Shown: one piece after another, positions 1 to 7,963 of the stretch
Numbering within the stretch: position 1 is the first letter of the stretch
Layout of the letters: every line of letters starts with the position of its first letter
From: Nanobdellota archaeon
Lineage (GTDB): Archaea; Nanobdellota; Nanobdellia; SCGC-AAA011-G17; GW2011-AR17
Length of the DNA: 37,638 bases
Direction: 5' to 3'
Assembly: GCA_018830945.1 (NCBI GenBank)
Contig: JAHJRD010000056.1
Coordinates: forward strand, 1-37,638
The notes under the pieces: generated by a model
The model's database searches: none
Told to the model about the DNA's origin: nothing
The model's input: only the letters and a program-made list of their open reading frames with translations
Made by a program: the position numbers and the translations under genes

Positions 1-116
1 AATGGATGTTCTTGAACTCAAAAAATACACCTAAAGTTATACACTACACAATATTCCTCCAATGGGGCTATCTGAAGTTTCTCCGACGAAGAAATACAAA
101 AAAGCTGAAATCTAAG

Positions 117-488
117 TTAAATAAGTGCTAAAGTAGGGTTATATTTAAATTTTTTATCATAATCTTTATGATTCATAATATCCAGTATAAAACAGATTAT
201 GTCTATTTTATCCCCTTTAATTGTATAAAGCATTCTCCAAAAATTGCATAATTCAACACGCCAGAGATTATTTGCATTATAAGAAGAGGGGATTTGCTTT
301 TTTAGGATATTATCCCCGTAAAAAGGATCCTGCCTTATGAATTCCTTTTTTTGGTTTATTGACTTAAGCAATTGTATCTCTTGCGTATTAGTTTTCCCCT
401 GCTTTGCCTGATTTTCAACAGCTATAACCAACTTATTGTAAACCTCTTTTGCATCCCCCAGGAGTATTATTCGTACTGATTTATCCAT
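117..488 (-). CDS. RelE/ParE-superfamily toxin-like protein
   Basis: C-terminal 'LWRVELCNFWRMLYTIKGDKIDIICFILDIMNHKDYDKKFKY' matches the RelE-like WR..Y.I...HK.YD pattern. The ORF track starts at TTG (527); the first ATG is at 486-488. Lies directly downstream of a small wHTH gene on the same strand. Confidence 0.65.
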   Translation of the reverse strand: MDKSVRIILLGDAKEVYNKLVIAVENQAKQGKTNTQEIQLLKSINQKKEFIRQDPFYGDNILKKQIPSSYNANNLWRVELCNFWRMLYTIKGDKIDIICFILDIMNHKDYDKKFKYNPTLALI

Positions 489-561
489 CACAGCACATTT
501 GGAATCATTGTTTAAAAGAGTTTCCAATTCAATTCTGAAAAATCTTCAATAAATCTGAAAA

Positions 562-843
562 TTATATCTCCAAGCCTTTGTTTGCCATGCTTTCCAGCTT
601 TTTTCTTTCTTCAAAAATCCACAAAATACCCTTTGTGCCTATCATAATTTTGCCGCTTGCCTGTAAATAGTCTAGTATCTCAAGTACTGTCTGGTGCATT
701 ACTTTCCTTGGGAGCATCCTTTTCAGTTCTGCAACACTCACAAGCTGGCCTGCTTTTTTCAGTGAATTTTCCACCATTACAATTGTTTTTAATGTTGGAG
801 AATGCAGTGCTTTTTCAGCCTGAATCTGTATTTGTCTTGCCAT
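562..843 (-). CDS. Small winged-helix protein, probable antitoxin/regulator of the downstream RelE-like gene
   Basis: Internal ATG at 841-843 gives MARQIQIQAEKALHSPTLKTIVMVENSLKKAGQLVSVAELKRMLPRKV..., which reads as a wHTH. The longer ORF (to 936) would run through the promoter repeats. Confidence 0.6.
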   Translation of the reverse strand: MARQIQIQAEKALHSPTLKTIVMVENSLKKAGQLVSVAELKRMLPRKVMHQTVLEILDYLQASGKIMIGTKGILWIFEERKKLESMANKGLEI

Positions 844-847
844 TTTA

Positions 848-881
848 TATATACTTATATCTATCAGGTATATACTTATAT
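848..881. promoter_or_regulatory. Candidate operator: two copies of TATATACTTATAT (848-860 and 869-881), 21 bp apart, between divergent genes
   Basis: Identical 13-mers read directly in the sequence, next to the TATA-like tract upstream of the wHTH start (843) and of trxB (931). Confidence 0.5.
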
Positions 882-930
882 ATAAAGGTTTCGCAAAAGC
901 ATTATAAAGAACAAAGGTGTCTTCTAACAC

Positions 931-1809
931 ATGCACGACGTAATCATAATAGGAGCAGGGCCTGCGGGCTGCACAGCGGCAATCTACGCAGCAAGGTACA
1001 AGCTTAAAACACTAGTCTTATACGCTGATTTAGGCCAGATGTCTTATGCGCATGAGGTATGGAATTATCCTGGCATTGAAAAAATAGCAGGAACAGAGCT
1101 TTCAGGAAAAATGATGCAGCAGGCAGTAAAACAGGGAGCTGAATTAAAAAATGAGGATGTTGTGCAAATAAAAAAGCAAAAAAGCGGCTTTTTAATTAGC
1201 ACAAATGCCAATAAATATGAATCAAAAGCAGTAATCCTTGCGTCTGGCTTAAAGCACAAAAAGCTAAACCTAAAAGGCGAAAAAGAATACACAGGAAAAG
1301 GAGTAAGCTACTGCGTTACCTGCGACGGCCCTTTATTCGCAGATAAAGATGTTGTTGTAATAGGCGCGTCAAACTCAGCAGTTATGGCAGCATTAATGCT
1401 AAAAGAGTATGCAAAAAGCGTTACAATATTATGCAGGAGCGAAGTAAAGGCAGACGCAGCTTCAATGGAAATAATAAAGAAAAGCAATAAGATAAAAATC
1501 ATAAATGGAGAGCCATTGGAAATAAAAGGCGAAAGGTTTGTGAAAGCAATAAAATTAAAAGACAACAAGGAGATAAAAGCAGAAGGCGTATTCGTTGAAA
1601 TTGGATTAGAGCCTTCCTTGGAGCTTGCAAAGCAGCTAAAATTAAAGCTTGAAAAGGGATACATAAAAGTTAATGCCGAACAAAACACAAATATTAAAAA
1701 TGTATTCGCAGCAGGCAACATAACAAATAGAACTTCATTAAAGCAAATAATCACAGCTGCTGCCGAAGGCGCAATAGCTGCCCAAACAGCATACAGGCAG
1801 GCAAAATGA
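931..1809 (+). CDS. trxB: Thioredoxin reductase (NAD(P)/FAD-dependent)
   Basis: GAGPAGCTAAIYAARY FAD motif, redox motif CVTCDG, and C-terminal 'VFAAGNITN...QIITAAAEGAIAA'. Confidence 0.93.
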   Translation: MHDVIIIGAGPAGCTAAIYAARYKLKTLVLYADLGQMSYAHEVWNYPGIEKIAGTELSGKMMQQAVKQGAELKNEDVVQIKKQKSGFLISTNANKYESKAVILASGLKHKKLNLKGEKEYTGKGVSYCVTCDGPLFADKDVVVIGASNSAVMAALMLKEYAKSVTILCRSEVKADAASMEIIKKSNKIKIINGEPLEIKGERFVKAIKLKDNKEIKAEGVFVEIGLEPSLELAKQLKLKLEKGYIKVNAEQNTNIKNVFAAGNITNRTSLKQIITAAAEGAIAAQTAYRQAK

Positions 1810-2126
1810 GAAACACATACTGGATGCTGGGAGTGTATGCATTTCTCATAATCTCACTTGTCTGCTTTATTATATACCCTGCAACAGCAATACTAGCAGG
1901 ATTCCTTATGGGATTTATCTCAATCTACAGGGGATTGCCTCCAGATGCAGGAACCCTTGCAATAGACTGGAGCAATTTAACATGGCAGTACTGGCAGTAT
2001 ACTTTGTTCGGAATATTCTTGCTTTCCATTCTTTTTGTAATCATAACAAGGGCTGTGCAGCGCTCAAGCAAGTTCCGCTGGATAAAGCCAAAGAATAACA
2101 AAACATTTAAACACAAGCAGTCCTAA
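1806..2126 (+). CDS. Hypothetical membrane protein with about 2 TM segments
   Basis: Overlaps the trxB stop by 4 nt; hydrophobic segments YAFLIISLVCFIIYPATAILAGFLMGF and YTLFGIFLLSILFVIIT. Confidence 0.6.
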   Translation: MRNTYWMLGVYAFLIISLVCFIIYPATAILAGFLMGFISIYRGLPPDAGTLAIDWSNLTWQYWQYTLFGIFLLSILFVIITRAVQRSSKFRWIKPKNNKTFKHKQS

Positions 2127-2133
2127 ATTGGGC

Positions 2134-2751
2134 ATGCTTAAAGAGATAAATAAGATTAGAAAAGAAAAAGAGCATATAATTAAAAGCCGCCTTTCCGAGT
2201 TTAAATTAACATACAACAAAGGCAATAAAGAAATCTTTAAAGAGCTCTGCTTCTGCATTTTAACAGCAAACGCCTCTGCAAAAGGAGGGATAAAGGCAAT
2301 AGAAGCATTGGGCAATTTAATTTTCACAGGCTCTGAAAAAGAGATAAGCAATAAGTTACACAAATGCGGCTACCGCTTCTGGAGAAAGCGCGCAAATTAC
2401 ATTGTGGAGACAAGAAAGAGAATAGGGATAAATTTAAAATGCCATATTGAAAACAAGAACCATGAGGAATTGCGGAATTTCTTTGTAGAAAAAGCAAAAG
2501 GAATTGGCATGAAAGAGGCAAGCCATTTCTTAAGAAATATTGGCTTTAACCATTATGCAATCCTTGACAAGCACATTGTAAACTGCCTGCATGAAACAAA
2601 AGTCATTGAAAGCAATGAAAAGCCAAAAAACAAAAAGCATTATCTTGAGATAGAAGCAAAAATGAACGCTTACAGCAGGAAGGTAAAAATACCCATGGAT
2701 GAACTGGACTTAATACTTTGGAGCCATAAAACAGGCGAAATCCTGAAGTGA
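2134..2751 (+). CDS. ogg: Archaeal N-glycosylase/DNA lyase, Ogg2-like (HhH-GPD)
   Basis: 'KAKGIGMKEASHFLRNIGFNHYAILDKHIV' (HhH plus K...D) and 'FKELCFCILTANASAKGGIKA'. ATG at 2134 preferred over TTG at 2128. Confidence 0.85.
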   Translation: MLKEINKIRKEKEHIIKSRLSEFKLTYNKGNKEIFKELCFCILTANASAKGGIKAIEALGNLIFTGSEKEISNKLHKCGYRFWRKRANYIVETRKRIGINLKCHIENKNHEELRNFFVEKAKGIGMKEASHFLRNIGFNHYAILDKHIVNCLHETKVIESNEKPKNKKHYLEIEAKMNAYSRKVKIPMDELDLILWSHKTGEILK

Positions 2752-2785
2752 AAAGTTTATAATTCCCCCAGCCCACTATTTTCTT

Positions 2786-4009
2786 ATGTTCAGGTTCAAG
2801 CACAAGCTGCCAAAGCATTCAGGCATTATTTTCCTTGTATCAACGCTTTACACACTTGTATTCGCAGTAGCCAGCCCTGTTTTTCCCCTTTTTATAAAAC
2901 AATTAGTGGGGCAGGATATGTATGTAGGGCTTGTTGTGGCATTATCGTCAGTTGAATGGATTATTTTCACAATAATGATGAGCTATTTCCTGAAAAAGAT
3001 TAAAAAAGCCCCTTTAACAAAGATAGCTCTTGCAGGATTTGCATTGTGCTATGCAATAATCCCTTTAGTCACAACATTATGGCAGTTTCTTATACTGGAT
3101 TTGTTCAGGTCATTGTTCGCAGCAGGCGCAACAGTCACGCTGGGGCTTTTCATAAGGGATGTTGCAGGAAAAAAGAACCTTGGAAAAGTGGAAGGGCTGT
3201 ATTTCACGCTCATTAATATTGCGTGGTTTGCCGGGCCTCTTGCAGGGGGATTTGTTGCAGCTATATTTTCCAAGTCTGTAACATTTTCGCTTGCAGCAAT
3301 AATAGCAGCCATTGCCTTATGCATCCTCATGGTCAGCAATGTAAAGGAAAAATCCCAGCCTGTGCAGTCTGAAGAAAGCATGATCACAAGGATAAAAGAT
3401 TTTTTCAGCACAAGAAATCTCACAATAATCTATCTGATTGCAATTGGGCTTGCAACATGGTGGACTGTGCTTTACACATACGTGCCATTGTTTATCACAG
3501 AGCATGGCTTTACAGAAAAAGCAGTGGGCATCACGCTTGCATTGTTCACAATACCGCTTATTATTTTTGACTTCATTGCAGGATGGCTGGCAGACAAGTA
3601 TGGATACAGGAGGTTCCTTGCATCTGCATTTCTCATAATGGCAATCCTGCTCATGGTGGCGGCATTCACTCAGAATGTATACTTGTTCATAGGGCTGATA
3701 GTTACAGGCTGCCTTGGAGCTGCATTTATTGAGCCGCTGCACGAGGCATACTTTTTCCATGCAGTCTCAAAAAAGTCAGAAATGCGCTTTTATCCTGTGT
3801 TCAGGACAGGCTATGAAGTTGGATATCTTATTGCGCCGTTAATATTTTCAGGCATAATGTTCCTTTCAAGCGGAAGCTTTTATGCGCTGTTCCTTGTTGC
3901 TGCATTAATGATGTTCTTCTTCTGCCTTATGGCTGTCTTGCTCAGGAAGATAAAAAAGAAAGGGGATATATCAGTCATAGTTGAAACTTCTGAAAAAGAG
4001 ATAGGCTAG
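2786..4009 (+). CDS. Major facilitator superfamily transporter
   Basis: About 12 hydrophobic segments; 'GWLADKYGYRRFLASAFLIMA' is an MFS A-like motif. Confidence 0.85.
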   Translation: MFRFKHKLPKHSGIIFLVSTLYTLVFAVASPVFPLFIKQLVGQDMYVGLVVALSSVEWIIFTIMMSYFLKKIKKAPLTKIALAGFALCYAIIPLVTTLWQFLILDLFRSLFAAGATVTLGLFIRDVAGKKNLGKVEGLYFTLINIAWFAGPLAGGFVAAIFSKSVTFSLAAIIAAIALCILMVSNVKEKSQPVQSEESMITRIKDFFSTRNLTIIYLIAIGLATWWTVLYTYVPLFITEHGFTEKAVGITLALFTIPLIIFDFIAGWLADKYGYRRFLASAFLIMAILLMVAAFTQNVYLFIGLIVTGCLGAAFIEPLHEAYFFHAVSKKSEMRFYPVFRTGYEVGYLIAPLIFSGIMFLSSGSFYALFLVAALMMFFFCLMAVLLRKIKKKGDISVIVETSEKEIG

Positions 4010-4048
4010 AGGAAAAGCTTTAATATCAATAAGCATTACGCTAAGACC

Positions 4049-4687
4049 ATGGAGATACAGGGATTAAACATTGTGCATTTTGGGCATTCATCCTTCCTGA
4101 TAGAAGGGGATAAAAGAGTTTACATTGACCCTTATGTATTGCCTGCAGAGCCAAAAAAAGCGGATTTAATCCTTGTAACGCACGAGCACTTTGACCATTT
4201 TGACAGGGCAAAGATAAAGGAATTAATCAAGCAAGGCACTGAAGTTATCATACCGCCTGCATGCGCTTCAGGATTAGACTGCAAGTTCAGGATTATAAGG
4301 GAAGACGAGACAATTGAGCTTGATGGAATTAAAGTCACTGCAGTTCCTGCATACAATATTAACAAGTTCAGGATGGGCAATATTCCTTTTCACGCAAAAG
4401 GCGAAGGCTATGGCTATGTTATTGAGATGAATGGCGTTAAAGTGTACCATGCAGGAGACACTGATTTCATACCTGAAATGAAGAAGCTGAAAGTGGACAT
4501 TGCTTTATTGCCAATCGGAGGCACATACACAATGGGCATGAAAGAGGCTGCAGAAGCTGCAAACGCAATAAAGCCGTCTGTTGTTATCCCAATGCATTAC
4601 AATACAATGAAAGAAACAAAAGCAGAGCCTGAAGAGTTTGCAAAGCTTGTGAACAAGGCAATAAACGTGGTTATAAATCCGCAGTAA
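4049..4687 (+). CDS. UPF0173-type metallo-beta-lactamase-fold hydrolase
   Basis: 'LVTHEHFDHFD' (HxHxDH-type), 'YHAGDTDF', 'VIPMHYNT'. Confidence 0.9.
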   Translation: MEIQGLNIVHFGHSSFLIEGDKRVYIDPYVLPAEPKKADLILVTHEHFDHFDRAKIKELIKQGTEVIIPPACASGLDCKFRIIREDETIELDGIKVTAVPAYNINKFRMGNIPFHAKGEGYGYVIEMNGVKVYHAGDTDFIPEMKKLKVDIALLPIGGTYTMGMKEAAEAANAIKPSVVIPMHYNTMKETKAEPEEFAKLVNKAINVVINPQ

Positions 4688-4743
4688 GCTTATTCCTTTT
4701 TCAAAAGAAGAAAGTAACCATCAAGAAGGGATTAAAAATAGAA

Positions 4744-4755
4744 AGGTTTAAATAG
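4744..4755 (+). promoter_or_regulatory. Archaeal TATA-like element (GGTTTAAATAGG) upstream of the synthetase/MccF operon
   Basis: 'aaaggtttaaatagggggaggag' about 35 nt before the ATG at 4785; the same GGTTTAAA core occurs upstream of other genes here (15309, 35887). Confidence 0.5.
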
Positions 4756-4784
4756 GGGGAGGAGATCTCTCAAAACGAGGAAAA

Positions 4785-5924
4785 ATGAAAGGCCCTTACC
4801 ATGCGAACCCGGATAAGACTGTTTCTTTTGTTGGCAATAAGATTTTTAAGGATATAGCAGATGTAGGCGCAGGGAAATTTCCTGCCGATGAAGCTTGCAA
4901 GAGAGTTAAGAGCCTTAAGAACGACCCGGCATGGGGGGCTATTGCGCGCATTAATCACAGGATTAATATAAGCGCAAACAATTATTTCGATGCAATTGGA
5001 GCTTTATTTACTGCCTTGCCATTAACTACGAGAATGATATCGTCTCCTGGCGCAGTTTATGGAAAGGAGGCAATAAGCTATACTACAGATACTTGCCCTA
5101 TAAAGATTGATTGGTTTGATTTACCTCATAAAGCCTTCCTTTCAGAATCATCCCAGATATATCTTGAGATGGCATTAATGCAGGAAGGGGTTAACCATGT
5201 TTATTCAATTTATAATTCCTTTAGAAAAGAACCAGGGGATTCTACTCATTTATCAGAATTTCATCATATTGAATATGAAGGCAAGATAAACCAAGAAGAA
5301 AATGAAAAAGCAGCATGGCTTCTGGTGCAAAACATGATTTCTGCCATACTGGGCAATAACCTAAAAGATTTGAGCTATTTTTTAAGCAGGCAGGATATTG
5401 CAGCGCTTGAAGAAATCGCCGCAGGCAAAGGTAAGCTGGAAAAAATAAGTTTTAAGGAAGCACTAAATATGTTATACCAAGATACAGGAGATACAAGATA
5501 CAATAAGTTTACCCTGGAAAATTGTTTTGGGGCATGGGAAGAAATAAGATTAACTGAGATTGTTGGTAGCGTAGTAGCAATAAAAGAATTTCCTTTGTTA
5601 GAAGTGCCATTTTACCATGCAGCTGTAAAGGGTAAGACGCCAAAAGTGGCTGATAATGCTGACTTTATCTGGCCCGGGTATAGGGAATTCATCGGAAGCG
5701 GGCAACGCGTTAAATCAAAGGCTGAACTTGAAGAAAAAGCCCGCATTTTTCAGCTTCCGAAGGATGATTACCAACCTTACATCCAGACAAGGGAACTGCC
5801 TGGTTACGCCCCTACATCGAGATTTGGCTTGGGTTGGGAAAGATTCCTCCAGGGGTTGTTAAAAATGCCGTATATATGGAGCGCCTGCCAATTTCCGAGA
5901 GTAGACACAACGCTTAAACCCTAA
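4785..5924 (+). CDS. Class II aaRS-like catalytic core, AsnRS/archaeal asparagine-synthetase-A-like (no recognisable OB-fold anticodon domain)
   Basis: 'AFLSESSQIYLEMALMQEGVNHVYSIYNSFRKE...HLSEFHHIEYE' (motif 2 of the AspRS/AsnRS group) and 'GYAPTSRFGLGWERFLQGLLKMPYIWSACQFPR' (motif 3). The N-terminus does not resemble an AsnRS OB-fold. Confidence 0.82.
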   Translation: MKGPYHANPDKTVSFVGNKIFKDIADVGAGKFPADEACKRVKSLKNDPAWGAIARINHRINISANNYFDAIGALFTALPLTTRMISSPGAVYGKEAISYTTDTCPIKIDWFDLPHKAFLSESSQIYLEMALMQEGVNHVYSIYNSFRKEPGDSTHLSEFHHIEYEGKINQEENEKAAWLLVQNMISAILGNNLKDLSYFLSRQDIAALEEIAAGKGKLEKISFKEALNMLYQDTGDTRYNKFTLENCFGAWEEIRLTEIVGSVVAIKEFPLLEVPFYHAAVKGKTPKVADNADFIWPGYREFIGSGQRVKSKAELEEKARIFQLPKDDYQPYIQTRELPGYAPTSRFGLGWERFLQGLLKMPYIWSACQFPRVDTTLKP

Positions 5925-5927
5925 AAA

Positions 5928-6794
5928 ATGAAAAAAACAATAAACAATTACGAACAGGAAGTAAAGGACTATTTTGCAAAAAAGGCATGCTTTTATGATG
6001 ATGTTGAAAAACAGGAATATTGGCGGCTTTCGGATAAGGTTCTCTGGTCTCTTTTGAAAGAACGGCTGGATAGGTTCCCTTCTGGTTTTAGATTTTTGGA
6101 TGCTGGCGGCGGAACAGGCAGATGGTCAAAAAAGATCCTCGAGAATTATCCTTTGTGCAATGGAATCCTCATTGATTTTTCAAAAGAGATGCTTGCTCAG
6201 GCAAAAAATAAAAATCAATATGGGAAAAGATGGACTATAAAGAGGGGGAATATCTATGATCTGAAATATATCAAAGCAGAAACAGTTGATATTGTGATAA
6301 ATACGCACAACGTACTTGGGTTCGTTAAGAATACTATGCAAGCCCTCTTAGAGATGAAAAGGGTTTTAAAAAATAATGGTTTGCTGGTCTCTGTTATCCC
6401 AAATAAATATCATGGCATATATTTTAATCTCCTGCTTGGCAATTTGGAAGGGGCAGAGTCTATAAAAAATAATTCCGGAGGAAAATTTGTGGAGGATATG
6501 CCTGAGATTCATATGTTCTCTCCAGCCTCAATAAAAGCTATGTATAAGGAAGCGGGTTTCGGCAATATAGTATGTTGGGGATTTCCTATATGCATATATC
6601 CGGGTTATAATGAAACAAGAGAAAAGGGGAATAGCATTCAGGCTGAAAAAAGCATTGCGGGCAGAATGGAACAAGTATTTAATATAGAAAATAGCTTGAT
6701 AAGGGATGAAGCATTGGCTGCGCGCGGAAATAATTTATTTGTTGTGGGCTACAAGCAAATGAAACAAAAATCGATAGTAAGGGCGGGAAGATGA
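5928..6794 (+). CDS. Class I SAM-dependent methyltransferase
   Basis: 'FRFLDAGGGTGRWSKKILENYPLCNGILIDFSKEMLAQAK' (motif I), 'VDIVINTHNVLGFV'. 3 nt gap after the upstream gene. Confidence 0.88.
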   Translation: MKKTINNYEQEVKDYFAKKACFYDDVEKQEYWRLSDKVLWSLLKERLDRFPSGFRFLDAGGGTGRWSKKILENYPLCNGILIDFSKEMLAQAKNKNQYGKRWTIKRGNIYDLKYIKAETVDIVINTHNVLGFVKNTMQALLEMKRVLKNNGLLVSVIPNKYHGIYFNLLLGNLEGAESIKNNSGGKFVEDMPEIHMFSPASIKAMYKEAGFGNIVCWGFPICIYPGYNETREKGNSIQAEKSIAGRMEQVFNIENSLIRDEALAARGNNLFVVGYKQMKQKSIVRAGR

Positions 6795-7963
6795 GGCTAT
6801 CAAAACAACCACGTCAAGAAAAACTGGCAATACCTGAAAATTGGAGTTTAATGGAATCATACAAATTATTTGAAGCTATGGGATGGGTAGAATTCCCATA
6901 TTCGGGAGTCCCTTCATACCTGCCAATTGGACAGAAGATGATTCGCAACATAATGGAGGTAATAAGGCGGAGATGCAATGAAGGGGAGTTTTGTGAGGTA
7001 TATCTCCCTCTTTTACAGCATAGACGTTTTCTGGAAAGCACAGGCAGAGATAAATTGTTTGGAAACGAGTTTATGCAGCTTACTGAACCGCTTGAAGGCA
7101 TGATTCTTAGCCCTACAAATGAAGAGATATATTTAGATACAATAAATAAAGGGTCAATTTCTTACCGGCAATTACCCATTAAGCTATTCCAGATTGCGGA
7201 TAAATTTAGGAATATTAAAAAGCCAAAGGGAATCCTCAGAAGCAAGCAGTTTTTGATGTGTGACATGGTATCAATTGACCGAGATAGTAAGTCGCTTAAT
7301 GCGACTGCAACCGGATTTGAGAGAATAGTAGAGAAAGTCATGGTTGAATTAGGACTGCATGCTTATAGGATAGAAAAAGAAGGGGAATCCTACGTGGATT
7401 ATCTTGTCCCCTGCAAAGAAGGGGAAACAATTATTAAAATAGAAGGGCAGACTGCAGTTTATGCCCCTCTCGGGGAAGATACGCATAAATCATCAAGTGT
7501 TGCCATGTATTTCCTCTTTGATGCCCCCATGAGGATTAAGTTTACAGACAAAGATGGTTTAATGAAGCCAGCCCACATAGGCACTTACGGCTTTGGGATT
7601 CAAAGATGCCTGCATGCAGTTGTCGAATCACATAGAGATAGGCAAGGGATTAATTTTCCAGAAGCAATCCGCCCATTTGATTTAAGTTTAATTGCGCTTG
7701 TTCCTGGAGAAGAGTGCGCCCAATATTATCAAGAGCTGAAGGATGCTGGTTTGAGAATCGTTTTTGATGACAGGCACGGCAAAACATTAAAAGAGAAAGC
7801 GGCATTTGCTGATTTTTATGGAACTCCATGGAAAATTATAATAGGAAGAAAAGAACTAGAAAAGGGTAGTGCCATCATGAAAAATAGAGAAGGTAATTTA
7901 GAAATGCAAGTAAGCTTGGCTAATCTGCCGACAGATATAAAGGAGAAGCTAAAGCATGATTAA
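6791..7963 (+). CDS. Prolyl-tRNA synthetase-like class II paralog (no room for the large ProRS editing insertion)
   Basis: 'YLPIGQKMIRNIMEVIRRR', 'SPTNEEIYLDTI', motif 2-like 'FRNIKKPKGILRSKQFLMCDMVSIDRD', motif 3-like 'GTYGFGIQRCLHAVVESHRDRQGINFPEAIRPFDLSLIAL'. 4-nt ATGA overlap with the upstream gene. Confidence 0.85.
   Translation: MRLSKQPRQEKLAIPENWSLMESYKLFEAMGWVEFPYSGVPSYLPIGQKMIRNIMEVIRRRCNEGEFCEVYLPLLQHRRFLESTGRDKLFGNEFMQLTEPLEGMILSPTNEEIYLDTINKGSISYRQLPIKLFQIADKFRNIKKPKGILRSKQFLMCDMVSIDRDSKSLNATATGFERIVEKVMVELGLHAYRIEKEGESYVDYLVPCKEGETIIKIEGQTAVYAPLGEDTHKSSSVAMYFLFDAPMRIKFTDKDGLMKPAHIGTYGFGIQRCLHAVVESHRDRQGINFPEAIRPFDLSLIALVPGEECAQYYQELKDAGLRIVFDDRHGKTLKEKAAFADFYGTPWKIIIGRKELEKGSAIMKNREGNLEMQVSLANLPTDIKEKLKHD

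Noticed and set aside
657-1007. ORF 657..1007 (+) and many other short ORFs on the opposite strand or in another frame of clear genes (e.g. 1065..1292, 3317..3760, 9741..10181, 26062..26535)
   Set aside because: They lie antisense or out of frame inside well-supported genes, have low-complexity or biased composition, and show no recognisable motif.
2786-4687. MFS transporter and UPF0173 hydrolase as parts (export, processing) of the synthetase/MccF system
   Set aside because: There is a separate TATA-like promoter and a ~97-nt gap before 4785, and both families are common housekeeping genes; linkage cannot be claimed without comparative data.
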